A model generated the notes under the pieces. That model ran no database searches. It worked only from the letters and a program-made list of their open reading frames with translations, and was not told the origin of the DNA. 64,000 bases of DNA from Vespa crabro (taxonomy: Eukaryota > Arthropoda > Insecta > Hymenoptera > Vespidae), in the NCBI RefSeq assembly GCF_910589235.1, contig NC_060958.1, forward strand, positions 11,467,437 to 11,531,436. The letters run 5' to 3'. The translations under genes and the position numbers were made by a program. Below, piece after piece: positions 38,239 through 52,338 of the stretch (the first letter of the stretch is position 1; every line of letters starts with the position of its first letter).

Positions 38239-39139
38239 CTTATTGTTTTAGAAGGAAAAAAAAAAAGAGAAAAATAAAAAAAAACCATTTAAAACATATC
38301 ACAGATTACTCATCTTCTCCGACGATTATCTTATCTTATCCGTTAACAAATGCAAAGTAATATACTTAAGCGCAAACCACTAGAAAAATTTCGCACGGTT
38401 AGTTCTAAAAAGAACGATTTATCTTATAAACGTCGAACGATCTCGCTCCGACTGTACGTATCATTAAACTTAACAAGGTATAATATCCTCTCGTACATAT
38501 TTACATTATCCCTACCTTCTCTACCATTTGTGTTATAAACTTTCATTGAACTGAACGTCTTTCATTGAAGCGTCCTTTTACAAAGGCTCCGGTCAAAACA
38601 AAATAGTAACGCGTATTATCGTCTTACACGTATTGCGATTGTTTTGACCCGCCCAAGTTTATTTCTTGTGTTCTTAGAATGCCGAGAAAGAGAGACACGA
38701 AAGATGACTACTACATCATCATTTTGGTATTTTTAATACGACTCGTCGTCGTAGTTATTTTCTCAGAAGTCGATGTAATTCGGAACGCTCGGTTCTCTCG
38801 TATCGTTCCTTTTTTCTTTCTCTCTCAGCAATGCAGGTGAACTGCAGCTATAGAAATACCGCGACGAATTGCGTCCCGAATTATTACGACTATTCCTGTC
38901 AAAGTAAACACGATCTTTCTTTATTCTCGACAAACAGCTTTCGGAAAGTTCGAGTTCAAAGAAAAAACTAATAAAATATTTATGGTATAACCGCGTACAT
39001 TATAATTGCGATAGCTGCGATTCTATTCCTCTTCACTCAATACATATGGCCGAGTTTCTCTTTTCGTCGTTCAATACGCATCTCCTGATCTGAAATCTTA
39101 ACGACGTAACGACATGAAAACTATTTCCTGGTGCACATA

Positions 39140-39190
<51 letters not shown>

Positions 39191-39758
39191 AAGTGCATAC
39201 GTATATGTAAATATGCGACTGAAATGAAAATATCTAAATCTATGCGACTCGAAATAGATATCGAATAGATAAGAATAAGAATAAATAAGAATCCACTCGA
39301 AATTATTTCCCGTTGGTCTACTCGTATTGCTGCAAATAGTTTTATTTAGATCTTTCTAAGAACGGACATTCCCAATTTTTCTTTATCTTTTATACACACG
39401 ATAATATCATAAACCGTACGTGTTTATCATGAAAATATTTCCCCGGAATTACGGAGAATCAAACGAGTTTTCTGATTAGAACGAGCAATTAATGATAATC
39501 GAACTGCAATTACGTTCGATTTCTCACATTATTTGTTAAACTTCCTACCGATCAGCTTATTTTGCAAATTGTCATCGTATCAACGAGCAAACGGGTTTAT
39601 CGAAATTTCTGAATGTACTCGTTTAGAATTTGCTTTGCATCAATTTGCGCTTACTATTAACTCTAATACGATTCGTTTTCGTTTTCTATGCGGGTGAAAC
39701 GTTAAACGACGCTTGTATTTTTGCAACCCTTTTGTACGCTATGTCTGAATCGACGACG

Positions 39759-39797
<39 letters not shown>

Positions 39798-42521
39798 GGG
39801 GAAATGATTCGAAGATTAATAAGCGTTAAGATATGAATCGAGCGATTAAAAAAAGGTCGAGTCTAATCGATAAAATGAATAATTTAAGAGCGATGAATTG
39901 GTAAGAAGGAGAAATCGATTATTGCCGGTAATTGTCCGAGTTTAGGTCGAACGTATTCGAGGAACGATCGATTCGTGGGAGATTCGAGTTATCGCGGAAA
40001 TTGCAGCGATGTTACTGCAACTTGAGTAGCATTTGTCAGCTGTCATTGGTAGGTACACGAATGGGAAGCTGTAGTAGCATAGTTCCGCACCGTAGGTAGG
40101 GAGGTTTCGTACGTTGAATATGCATGACCGAGACGTGCAGGAGAGAAAGGGTGTAAGGGCTGGATACAAGGTTCACCGCAGGTGTTGTATCACCATTTGT
40201 TACACCGGTGAAATTGAAAAACGATTCGATAACATTTCGCTTTCCTACGAAACAAAACGAAGGATCTCGTATCGATAAATACGATCGGGCACGGTGCAGC
40301 GTTCTGCACAGCGCGTCGCGGTATGTTTCTGTGTGCGTTTGAATCAATTAAAAAAAATCTAACAACGAATAATGCCGCAAGACAAATAGAAATATAAGGA
40401 AATGAAATATGCCGGTCATAGGGCATGGGCACAATTTGAAACGTAGTTCTCGTTCGAGCCGGATCTACTAAAAAATTCGCTTTGCTTTGCTCTTTGCATC
40501 GAGTTTCCTCGCTTGTTTTTTCAAACTTTGCATGAATCCGATGAGGAGAAACGAATCTAAGCTTATCCTTCTCGAATTTGAAACGAGGAGAATCGAGAGT
40601 GGCACATTGCTCACTTTACCTATCCTTTCGCGATTCCTCTCGCGATTGCATATGCCGCAACGTCAGGCTTAAAAGCATCTTACGATCGTATTATTTATCG
40701 AATATTCCCGTCATAACCGTCGACCTTCTTATCGACCCGAATAAACGTTTCGATCGATTCATATCGCTATAATCTAAATCGCTATATTCTCGAAGTTTGC
40801 GCTTGAGTAACATCATTGTAAGAAGGTGCATCGTCAAATATAAACTTCGTATAACGTTCTCTCGATCGAACGTATTAAAACGGGGGAAGGTGAGAGAGAG
40901 AGAAAGGGACAGGTATATCTAAGTACACAGGTACATATATCATTAAGGTCGAAGGAGAACCCGATATATTCGAAATCGATTAGCATAGCGTACGTAGAGC
41001 ATTGTAGATAGGATCTAGGAAGTACTTGTAAAGGTCGCACCCAGAGACCGTGAGCATGTCGGAACTCTCGGAATGCTGGTTAATCGGAACTTCATACGCT
41101 TGGAATCCATTTTGCTATTTCGCTATACGCGTACCAACTCTAAGCAAATGTGAAATGCGAAGACAAAGAGAAAAGCTTCCTTACTGTTTATTCAGTATTT
41201 CCCTATGTACCCACGCTTGACCCTTACCATTCGTTATCTTTCATCGACTCAGCAAGAATTTCTGAAAACAGAAATATTCATTTTCTTTTCCTTCTTCCTT
41301 TTTTTCCTCCTCGGAGAAGCTCCTATAATCTTTTTCTTTCGTATTACGGCTGTACTATATATATATATATATATATATAATATTAGAATAATCAAATCTG
41401 TTGTATTTGCAATGTCAGGATTTATCGCGAAAAAATAAAAGGCCAAAGGTCCCGAATCAAATAGAACCATAGTAAGAGGAAAGAGATAGAAAAGGCGACA
41501 ATCCGAAGATGCAGTAGCATTCCGTCGCAGACGTCGAGACGTGTCGCCACTCTCCTCCCCCTACTTTCCATCTGTCTCCCTCCCTCCCTCTCTCTCTCTC
41601 TCTCTCTTCGTATTACATATGTATGCCGCACATTCCAAAGGAAAGCTCTATACTGCCAGGATTATGCATGATCGCGACGAGATACTACGATAAAGAAAGA
41701 AGGAAAGAAAGAAAAAAGGAAAAAAAAAAGTGAATAAAAGTCATAACGGATAGTAAACTTGTTCACTCATGAGGAAGTTTATTATACGAACTCAAAGACG
41801 TTTATATTACGTATGTAGATATGAATACGTATGTATGGATGCATTCATGTATGTTGGATGTAACGCGTATAGAAATTCTTAGGAATGAGAAAAGCGACTA
41901 GGGGATGTGACTAGTAAGTTCGAATCGTAGTTTATGGTTAACGAATGACGGTGGGAAATATCCCGTGGGATAGCGTTACTCGAAGTATTATGAAACTACG
42001 TTTAACACGTACGACGAAAATATATGTATATATATATATATATATATATACATACACACACACAGATGCACATAATATCATTTTTAATAAGAGAATATTG
42101 TTTCTCGCAAATGAAATAATTTTCTCTTGAAATACATTTAGAATGGTGATCAAGTTAAATCGCTAGTTTAAGTTGATCGGTATATATGTATATACGTATA
42201 CATTTGATAACGTAACGCTGAAATAGATAGTAACTCTTGGAAAGTTCTCTTTTCCAAAGAGATAAGTCAAGCTCTTTCTCCTATCTTTCACGATCTATCA
42301 GCAAACGCTTTGTAAGTAATCATAAGTAGATTTAACGCGGATACGCGTTATAGATTTGCAAAATTACTTTTCATAAAGTTCCAGGAAACTTTTACTTCGC
42401 GAATATATACTTCTCTCGGTTTATCTTTCTTTCTTTTATCATTTACTTTTATCATAAAGAAAAATGTAATTTCTACGTAAATGCGATTAAAGGATGGTTA
42501 CTATTTTTGTTTCGAAATCGA

Positions 42522-42568
<47 letters not shown>

Positions 42569-42761
42569 ATGAACGTCCGTTACATTTCGCGGGGTTAGTG
42601 TTCTAGACAATATGGAATATCAATCTTTCTCGGTGATCTTATTTTCATAGCGATGTCAACTCACCGATGAAAATCATAAAAAGAAAAAGATAGAGAGAAA
42701 TAGAGAGATTTCGATGGATCGAATCGACACTTTTGTCTCCGATTCGTTCGTTCGTTCTTTT

Positions 42762-42804
<43 letters not shown>

Positions 42805-44684
42805 TTCTCTCACTCTGTGTTTCAGCGAAGCGTGTGTGTTATTGTAAAAAGAAGAAAAAAGAAAGCGAAAGGAGAGCACGATGCCTCTGGCATATCCAGA
42901 AGGTACATCGTGCGCTAAAGCACATAGTATCCTACCTACGTGACTTCACTACGCATAAATACGCGATGCCTCTGTGATGCCCTCGAGCTGTGCAACCTCC
43001 GACTTGTTAGAAGAACCCTTGCCCGCCATTTTTATTTCCAGAATTGAGATATCCGAACCATCGATCCTTATTTATACTCCCGGCACGTTAAAGTGAGTTT
43101 TTTTGTCCGATACGTTTTAAATGCATTTCTCACACACGCATACACACACTCACACCCACACACATATATACTATCATAAATCGATCCTAACCTAATAGGT
43201 TAAATTAAATTTCGCGAAGCACAAAGATACTATCCATCTAGTCTTCTCTTTCATTTTCTACTTAAACTCTGTAACTTGCTAAAGTACCTCAACGCTAAAT
43301 ATAGAAATATATAACGAATATGCAAAGCGATAAAGGTAGAATAGGAGAACGTATAGAGCGGTTTGTTCATCGTGCAACAGGTTACGACTTTACCTACGTC
43401 GTCGTGTAATACATATACGCAGGAAAACATAACTGTCCTACCACTTCACATATGACGATCCTAGTAGTCGGCACTTGTAATCGTCAAATTTACATATATT
43501 ATATCGCGAACGATGTCATTTCAATTAAGATCGAGAACGATTAGGCAAACTTTCGAGATACTGAATACACAGATAACGAATTGCACATTTACATCATCGC
43601 GCAGCTTTATAATTACGTAACTTCTACCATCACCCTTTTTTTGTCGTGTTCTTGCAAATCGATAGTATACTTATGTATATACTTTTTACTTGTGTACATA
43701 CGACGAAATTTCAAACAAACGACATACAAAAATGTAAGACCACGCTCGTTTAGAAACTTTCGAATATTAGTTATAGAATAAATAATTTGATTAAAAGAAT
43801 TTACCTCGCAATGATTTCTTGAGATCTTTTGTCGTCCGAAGATGATGCGGAAAAATCGTTAAGACAAAACAAAAAAATGTAGACAGAGTGGTGCCCTAAC
43901 AATACCATTTCACTCTCCTTTTTTCTTCTTTCATCGACCGCGAACTGAACAATAGATAACCTAATACCCAAAGAGGGAAATCTGTACTGAACAATATGTA
44001 CATCGATTAATAATATTGAAGAATGATAAATAGAATGGTAGAAAATTATTATAGCTTAAATATTTCTAACGAGAACGTTCTATTTCTACGATCCAATCAT
44101 CGTTAAGCAAGACAATTGAGGATTACGTTTGATTGGTTCTCCTTTATTGGCGATGTAATGCTTCGACCAATTGCGTGACAAACGTATATTTCTCCCAACG
44201 AATTAGAGAAGTTATAGGATAGCACGAGTTTCTTTCTCTCTCTCTCTCTCGGAAATAGCAAGTTGCCTTTAACGCGCGCTTTCTCATTACGCCGGTAAGT
44301 CGTCGTTTACGGTAGCGATTAAAAAGTCTTTCTGTTTTATTTGCCAAAGTGTTAATCCTAATATCGCTTTAAGTTTCTAACAGTGTTCGAACTTATGGTT
44401 TGTGATTGTGATGCAATTTCGGAAGAAGAAAAGAAGAGATGACAATTGTATAATTCGACAAAGACAAAGGATCTTTCGACTGGACGATACTTCGTAATTA
44501 ATGGTAACGATGATCGTACACGTTCGAACGATTCATATTTCTTTGTTATTATGTCTCAATTGGAAATAAGGGAATATGCAATCGTACGTTCGTTACTTGC
44601 CAAAATATTCGTCGTGTGTTCTCTTTGACCATCTTTTTTGCGTTCTTTTTTCTCTTCTTTCCTTTTCTTTTCTTTTTTCGATAG
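38239..44684. other. No supported gene; AT-rich with microsatellites
   Basis: This holds TA/CA arrays (39137-39190, 42019-42065, 43136-43172), GA tracts (39766-39795, 42523-42562) and a TC tract (42765-42803). I saw a few isolated donors, such as ACTA/GTAAGT near 41910, without matching coding frames. Confidence 0.45.
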
Positions 44685-46371
44685 AGGCAATGATTCGCCG
44701 TCCGTTAGAGAAAGGTTTGATTCCGGTTGACGGCGTGCTAAAATCGGCTGTACGAGGTAGTTTCGGCAAGCCTCTTCTTTCTCCTCTCTCTCTCTCCCTC
44801 TCTTTATCCTCTCTGTGCTTTCGTTGGTTCGCATAGGTAACAACGGTCGATGGTCGTTCGATATATGCGGGAAAAGTATTTGGTAGAAACGAGTTAGGAA
44901 ACGTTAGGCTCGCAATAAAGAATTTTGTATTGTCGAACTCTTTAAACTCTCTCGATGTATATCTCTTTTCTTCTTTTATCTATTTGTTTTATATATATTG
45001 CGTACAACTTTTGTAAAATTTAACATGTTAACGATTTAATACGTAGTAAAAAGCAAAGAGGAAAAAGAAATTATACTCAATGCGCTATTGGTCTAAAGCA
45101 TTACACTGCCAACAAAGGAGGACCAATCAAACGATTCTTCTTTATTCGCGTTTAACGATCATTGGTTAATCAAAATAATAAAATGTTCTCGTCGCGAAAT
45201 ATTTAAACGACTCTTAATTACGTATCGTTAAAATGAAATATCTTAGTTTCGTACTTGTTTCTAAAGGGGGAAAAAAAAAGAAAAAAAAAGAAAAAAAAAA
45301 TCCAAATATTATTACTTTTTCAATGAAAGTTTTAGAGTTCGAGGAAACCAGTAGGACACGGTTCTTATTTTAGAGGTTAAAAAAAAGTAAGGTAAGATAA
45401 TGTACTAGCCGATCCATCGAAGACAAATAACTTTGAATTCCAAAACTGTTTTAAGTTGTTTCAGACGCGTTTTAAAAGTTCAAACAAAGTTTGGCGAGTT
45501 TCTCGAACATAGGAAACCTCGTTCTCTGTAAACATAAACGCGGAAACTTTAAAACCTTTCGAGTTTCGGAAGAAAGGGAAATGATTATTAATACTTTAAC
45601 GAATTTCTAACGAGTTTCGTAGAAAAGGAATAATGGTTGATAGTACGTACATGAATGCACGTCTGATTACCACAATAAATAGAAGAATAATTCTCTTTTG
45701 GTTCGTGCAGTTATTATCTCAATTTTTTAGCTTTTCTTTTCTTTTTAATCTTTTTCTTTTCTTTTTTTTTTTTCTCGTCGCATCGCAAAGCATTTGTGAA
45801 AACGTGCAAACGAGGACATTGTAACAAGTTCGAAACTTTAACTAAAATGATAGTAGTTTTTTTTTTTTTTTTTTTTTTTATTACCGTTTTTTTATTACCT
45901 TCAATAATAAAGTTGAGAAAAGTCATGGTCAGTATTTGTCGAACTAAAATACGATCTGATAAGAGCGATAATCGAGAATATTGAATGAGAAAACGTTGAG
46001 ATTCTTCACGAACGACTTTCTTCGCTAAAGTTTCTCCGTTCCTTTTTTCTTCTTTTTCCCCTCTCGTGTTCTCCTCCGATATCTTCGATTGCTTTTTTTC
46101 TCCCCACCCCCATCGTTCTCGACCGCGAGCGATCTTTTTTCCTTTTCTTTTTCTTTTTTCCTCTTCTTCCTTTTTCTCTTCTTCAAAATATTGAAACGAT
46201 AGCACGTATTCTCCCGGTAATAAGTACCTCCTTTTAAAAAATTACTTTCTAATTAATTGATTTCTTGCAGGTAATCCAGGAGAGATTAAGAAAGTTAGTT
46301 CCGTCTATCTTGGAGGTTTCGTTAGGGACTATTCTGAAATTCAGCGAGTGATCAGTTTGTTGTCCAAGTAA
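44685..46371 (+). CDS. Candidate 3' exon pair of an unidentified gene
   Basis: Exon 44685-44756 follows an excellent pyrimidine tract ending CGATAG and encodes MIRRPLEKGLIPVDGVLKSA. Its donor is CGAG/GTAGTT in phase 1. Exon 46271-46371 follows a good acceptor (TTTCTTGCAG) and completes the split codon as glycine. It continues NPGEIKKVSSVYLGGF and VRDYSEIQRVISLLS before TAA. The phases agree and the residues look like a folded protein. The stop overlaps a GTAAAA donor-like string, so the gene might continue. Upstream exons were not resolved; a weak one ending IN/GTAACG near 44503 would fit the phase. Function unknown. Confidence 0.35.
45715..46200. repeat. Poly-pyrimidine low-complexity stretches
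   Basis: Long T-rich and TTC-rich runs make a 163-codon KKKE-rich frame on the minus strand. It is a composition artefact lying in the intron of the candidate gene above. Confidence 0.7.
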
Positions 46372-47235
46372 AACTTTCGATGCATAATTATCGAAAACGA
46401 TTAGCCAACGTTGGATATCCTCTAGTACCTTGTGTAAGTTGAAAGTAAAGTAACTTGCATCTAGATATGATATAATTTACATTTTATACTCTATATATAT
46501 ATATATATATATATCTTATGAACCATTAACGAACTTGTAATATCATCTTTGAAAGTTGATGTTGAGAGATTTGCTGACCGTTAACTATAATCTCGTTCGC
46601 AACGCAAGCTTTACACGTCATAGAGCTCTTTCAAGAATGAATCTAATTAAGCGTTTATTTCGTAAGTAGAAATACAGGGATTAGCGATACGGATAATTAA
46701 ACGAGCTTTCAAAAGCAAGTTGATTTCCAATGTTGTATGCGTTACATCGATGGGCATATTATAGTTGAAGATAATTTTGTCGGTAAGTCGGTCATATTTC
46801 ATTCGAGTCTTTAAATCTTTATTACATTTTATTGCTTCAATTTTATTCGTTCGCATGAATTTTTATAGAAGAATGTGTATACTTTCAGTTTTTCACGTCG
46901 AAAGGACGAAAAAGAAAAAAAGAAAAAAAAAAAAACAAAACGACATAGGAGTCAGTGAAAAGTTTGGATATTTCTTGTTTCTTCTTTTTGCTCTTTTTTT
47001 TTTTCTTTCCTTTTTCTTTTTCTCTCCTTTTTTTTTCTTTTTTTTTTTTGCGAACGAACGAATAGACGACGACGACACAGATGTAGTACTGGCCATTGCT
47101 GGAAAAGAAATTCTTTGTTTTTGTCGTCAAATTCGAAAAGCTCCTCTATGAGAACGATCGACGGTCCAAGCTTTTCGTTTCGATTCGCAGTTTAAATATC
47201 CGGTCTCTCTTGCCTAGTATTTCGAGTTTAGATAG

Positions 47236-48623
47236 TCGAACAAGGTATCAATTCCAGACAAGAGCACGTCGGCTTTGGAACTACCTCCTATTTCCACTGG
47301 AAAATTTCACCTCAAAGCTGTATCCGATTTACGTGGTAAAGCTCCACATCAAAGTGTGTTCGCGTTACATTTCGATTCTTTTTAGATTGTTTGCGATGGA
47401 ATATGCCGATGTAAAAGTGATATATGCATATTTTCTCGCATGACGAACTACGTTCATTAGCTTTTTCGAACGATCTTCCGAAGTGTTTTCTTCTGTGAAT
47501 TCTTTTATGCGTCGATCATTTTTCGATGGATAGCTGTGCATATATATATATATATATATATTTTTTTTTTTTTCTCTTTTGTTCGTACGAATGTTTTATT
47601 TAAGTCAAGTTTAATGGAAGTATTCAAGTGAACTTTTGAGATTAAATTTTGACAAACAACAGGGATATTGTAATCTGCTGATTGCGATATTATAAATGTA
47701 GACGAGTGTATAGCGTTGCTGCTTGCTGCTCTGTAAGAAACACGAAACAATGGAAAGTGCTCGGTATAATGTAACAAACCGCGATCGATCGATCCATCGA
47801 ATGTAGTTATATCCTTCTTGTTTGTTTCCCTAATGCATATACTTTTAAGTCATTGTTGATAATCTTATAGGTGCAGTACACCGTACATGTTTCATGAAAG
47901 AGAGAGAAAAAAAGAGGAATTCTAGTAAAAAGTTTAAAGACCGGTAACGTAAGTACTGCTTTTTTTCTGTTCTTTCTTCTTCATTTTTTTTTTTGCGTTC
48001 TTGTGCAATTTTGGTCGTCTAAATTAGATAATAATCTTCCCATATTTTCTTCCAGCTTTTCCAACTCTCACCAACTTTATAATTATGAATGGTGAATTCC
48101 ATGAATTCTCGCAGGTGTTTCGTAAAATATTCCTAAAAAAAACCTGGAGGAGGAATTGTGAAATATTCTGCAAGGATGGTCTTAATAATGTGATTCTCTT
48201 TTTCGAATTTTTAAAATTAACTGCGAGCATTACTCATACGTTCGGTCTAGATTATAACGAGATTCGAAAGTTAGCTGTTTGAAATTTGAAAGAAAAAAGA
48301 TAGATCGAGTAAGTAAATCTTTTAGGATTCAATGAACGTTTCTTTTTACATTCTTTATTACGAATTTGAGTTCTACCTCAACAAAATCTTCTTGCAGGTT
48401 ATATTCGACGACGACGACGACGTAGAGATTAATTTCCCCACAGCTTTCTCGCTTCGGTACGTTTTACGAAGGCGATTGGATATATTTTATTACTGGCAAA
48501 GTAGAAAAGGAAAGGGAAGGAGGGAGACACGTCATTTCACGGATATATCTCACTGGCCAGGAAACACATTTTTCCTCTGATGATGTAATTCTCGCATTTC
48601 CATATCTCTCGAAAGGCGAGTAG
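47236..48623 (+). CDS. Candidate three-exon 3' gene end, unidentified
   Basis: Exon 47236-47335 follows TTTAGATAG and ends CGTG/GTAAAG in phase 1; it contains STSALELPPISTGKFHLK. Exon 48056-48114 follows a strong TTTTCTTCCAG acceptor, completes the codon as alanine and stays open (FPTLTNFIIMNGEFHEFSQ) to CAG/GTGTTT in phase 0. Exon 48444-48623 follows a clean TTTCCCCACAG acceptor and encodes 59 residues, including FGTFYEGDWIYFITGKVEKE and ending YLSKGE before TAG. The alternation of charged and hydrophobic residues is like a beta-rich extracellular or lipid-binding fold, but I cannot name a family. The middle donor is weak, and another acceptor at 48399 opens a different frame. The link between these exons and the pair at 44.7-46.4 kb is unknown. 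Confidence 0.35.
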
Positions 48624-48870
48624 CGACCGATATGAAATTTCTCGCGGCGTAGTACGTCTCCCTCCCGCTCTCACTCACTTTCGCAAGCTCGTACGCGAGA
48701 CACGTATGAAGGCTGAAAGTACATTCATCCAGCGTGTGATTTTTCCCTCTCTTTTCTACCGTTTTTCTCCCTCCTGCATCAGGACACGACTGTCGAGTAC
48801 GTCGAGATGGTTCTTTTATTCCCGCACATGTTCGCCTTTGCCTCGTCGCGGCTGCAGAGAACGCGAGAGG

Positions 48871-48873
<3 letters not shown>

Positions 48874-48932
<59 letters not shown>
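48874..48932. repeat. (GA)n microsatellite
   Basis: A GA tract of about 55 bases producing ERERER frames. Confidence 0.95.
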
Positions 48933-48935
<3 letters not shown>

Positions 48936-48968
48936 GGAGAGAAAGAGCAGGCGACCAATCATCCGAGT

Positions 48969-49211
48969 TTACACGGACAACCCTTTTGTTCGTGCGTCAT
49001 TGAAATTCCTTGCAATTACTCGGAATGTACGGAGCAGAATATGCGAAGGCACGTACGACTTCTTCGACGTTTGACTGTGCTCCGAATAGATTCGAAGAAG
49101 AGAATTCACGAGACTTTCGGAGGAACCACTATCCTCTTTGAGTTTGTTTCCAAATTTTCTCCAAATATTTCGTACATCGCCATCCAATGTCGCGCATCTC
49201 TTTCCGTTCAT
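48969..49211 (-). CDS. Small open frame, about 80 residues, unidentified
   Basis: The minus strand is open from an ATG at 49211. Segments include DVRNIWRKFGNKLKEDS and IYSEHSQTSKKSY, which look like a soluble helical protein. The frame ends just before a GA microsatellite. The plus strand is also open over much of the same DNA. No splice partner or motif was found, so it may be chance. Confidence 0.2.
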   Translation of the reverse strand: MNGKRCATLDGDVRNIWRKFGNKLKEDSGSSESLVNSLLRIYSEHSQTSKKSYVPSHILLRTFRVIARNFNDARTKGLSV

Positions 49212-50190
49212 AGGAAACACGTCTATGAATTAATATCGGCCACCAACTTTCATCCTTTTTGATATATACATACTTTACCGAACAAGCGAGGCTACTGGTG
49301 GTGTTGCTGATGCTATAGCTACACTAGTACAATACAACTACTGTTATATAACAATGCTTGTTCGCGACTAACCGAATTATTCCGAACAAGCGCTTCCAAA
49401 ATCCTTCCACTATTTTACGCCAACGTTTCTCTTCCTCTATCTCTTTCTCTCGCGCTCTCGACATTAAATTTATCTAGCCACGAGACGCGCCTGATTGTGA
49501 GTTACGTGAAGCTCTCACGCGCTATACGTTTTCCTTCCTTTAATTTCGATCTGGCTCGACGAATTTTATAGAAAATATTGTCGTCCTCTCTTTACCGACT
49601 TTACTACTCCTTTCATTTATTATTATTTTTTCTTTTACATCTATTTATTTATTTATTTATTCATTCTTCTTTTAACGACTATGGCATTACACATAAAGCG
49701 TAGAAGGTTCATCGTTGATTTGTTGTTATGTTATTAAAGTCGTTTGCATTCGATATAAAAACATTACTCTAATATCTATGTAATGTATACACATATTCCT
49801 ACTCATTAAATGAACGAAACAGGATATTCGATGCATCGCTCGTATTTTATCGTATTGTATATTGAAACAATACAAATTTTCCTCCGTGAATCGAGGTTAA
49901 TTGATACGCGTCGTGACGTTTTACTTTTGAAAATTTCACGTAAAATTTCAACGTTGAATATTTGCTCCCTAATGTATCGAATACGTATCCAATGATTGAA
50001 TTTTCGAGCTATCGCTCGCATTTGCATAAACTAGTTCGCTATGACAAGTGTTCGTTGAAAAATTATTTATTACAAACAAATTCATATTTCCTATAATTGT
50101 GTTTGTTATTGATTAAAATTTAAGAGTTGCTAAAGAAAATTTATTATTTCTGCAATTCTTCTGACGCTTTATGTCACATCATACTATATA

Positions 50191-50222
<32 letters not shown>

Positions 50223-50289
50223 CACACACACGTATATGTATATCGTAACATCCGTTTATTTTTCCAGCAATACTTCGATGTAATTTTCC

Positions 50290-50444
50290 TTGTACGTGCA
50301 TGAATCATCGGGAAGGTGGCGCTGTACGCATGCGCGATGCCGATTTCAAATTCGTCTCATCATAGCGCAGGCACGAAGGACGACCATATTTGTTCCGGCA
50401 GTGTCACGTTTACGACGAGAATCGTATCGTCTGTTCGATTACAG
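50290..50444 (+). promoter_or_regulatory. Promoter-like patch with possible first (untranslated) exon
   Basis: A short island richer in CG than its AT-rich surroundings contains GGTGGCGC and the palindromic core GCATGCGC (resembling an NRF1-type site), and ends at a clear donor GATTACAG/GTAATT. CCAAGATGG follows at about 50818-50826 and a short ATG-led frame runs to a GTAAGT donor at 51107. Together these suggest a plus-strand transcription start with alternative short first exons. The motifs were read by eye only. Confidence 0.4.
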
Positions 50445-52146
50445 GTAATTAATAGCTTATTATTTCAAAATATATCTTTTTCCATGGCATAATCGTAATG
50501 CTCAACATGAAATACTTATTTCTTATCGTTTATAGCTCGTTTCAATACCTCGATTAAGAGATATTTGTGAATATAAAATTGGCGTCCTACTTGGCGTTTT
50601 ACTTTGTCGTACGCGTTGTTCACATATTTTTCTCTCAATACCGATATTTTCCATAGATCGTAATGATAGTTAATTATTTCATAACTATATTATTTAGTTA
50701 ATTATTTGTAACTCGTTGATCACTACCGATCGAATTGCGTATAATACTTTGCGTTCATGTATCTCTACTATTGCGTGTGTGCGTGCGTGCATGCATTTGT
50801 GTGCGTAATACGATATCCAAGATGGCTATGAAGAAGACAAGATATAAATTTTCGTACGTTCATCTAATTACAGAAATAATTATTATCGAGATTTAGTGAA
50901 ATGTCGACGTCATATATATTGATACAGAGATAGAGATATAATCTGTTCGATTCAAATCAATCAATTTTTATATCGTATTAATTCATATTTTGTAATTTTC
51001 ATATTTCAACGAGATCCATTAGGACTTATGTTAACGTAAGAAGAAATGTGTGAATTCGGAAGAGAGGATGATACGTATAAGTGGATACGTTACTGTTTCA
51101 TATGTGGGTAAGTTATATCAGTGTTTATTTCTAAGAAATATTTTTAACAAGATCGAAAAATACTTATAGTTACCATTACGAGAATAAACTACTACAAGCA
51201 TTGTATTGTTCGGAATTTCTCGGAATTCATTCTTGAGCTTGAACGTAGACAAAACAGACTCTAGCATTGTATTCATCTTAATCATCGCTTAACTTTTTCC
51301 TCGTACGTTGGTTTTAACATTATGTAATGTTTGATATCTTTATACGTATATCGTTGAGCTATTTATGATGATGACTTTATACGGAATATTTTATTAAACG
51401 AACATAACCATTTTATTCTTAAAAGTTAAAGTATATTAAATTATAGACAGTTAAAAGCTTTTCAAAGCCACGAGTATAACAAAACTCGTTATCGTTTATT
51501 ATTAATATTTTCTTTCTCCATATACGTGGTTATATATATATATATATGTACATATCATATCAATCGATATCGCCTGCGAGATATATTTAACGATTTAACG
51601 TATGTAAATTCTATCGATCTAATTGACTTCGGATTTAAGTTATTCTTTCGAAGCGCACTTTGTTCGAAAATCATTTCTAGGATTTCTTTTCTTTTTTTTT
51701 TGCAACCAGTTGATTGGACCGCGTATGTATTTTTAATTTCAACAGTAACGTAGGTGGTATAGATATCGCGCTTTTATTTCCAACGTCGTGATCGCAATCG
51801 AGAGCGATCTGCGAGTGAAAAGGGCCGAGTGAGAAAACAAGGAGCGAAGCTCGGCTTCATATACGGGCTCTTAAACATTTGAGTGCGTTCGCATGGCATA
51901 TATTTTTCATGTACATATATACTCGATGTATATACTCGTTTTCTCATCGACTCCACTCCTTTTCTACGTTTTCACCAACATAAGAGACTCGCCACGAGTG
52001 CGTTTACTTTATTCTCCTTCTCCCCCCTCGCCAAACCTATTGCTCCTTTCACGCATCCTTCGCTTTATTCGGATCACTATAGACGCGATAATTTCATTTC
52101 GCTGCTTTCTTTTCTTATTTTTAATTTCTTTTGTATCGTTTAACAG

Positions 52147-52338
52147 ATTGCACGGAGGAAAATTGAAGATACTTGAAACCGGAAAATGTCTTAACGGAGG
52201 TCCCTTTGGAAAAATTTGGAAGCACACGTGTGGCGAACGAGGAATATAGTCGTACGAGAATTGTGCCCTAAAAGCTCCAGGAAAATTATCGCGATCCAGC
52301 GGAGTAGGATCGTGGTGCGAACGTTTATTTTGCACTCG
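52147..52338 (+). other. Exon-like segment, probably untranslated
   Basis: A good acceptor (TTTAACAG) and a consensus donor (ACTCG/GTGAGT) frame 192 bases. No frame is open from end to end, so if this is an exon it is probably a 5' untranslated exon of a gene starting in the patch near 50.3 kb. Confidence 0.4.

Noticed and set aside
41909..41931. GTTCGAATC string as a tRNA T-arm
   Set aside because: No acceptor stem, anticodon arm or D-arm could be placed around it.
45714..46205. 163-codon lysine/glutamate-rich minus-strand frame
   Set aside because: It is the antisense of pyrimidine-rich low-complexity DNA; no splice sites or motifs.
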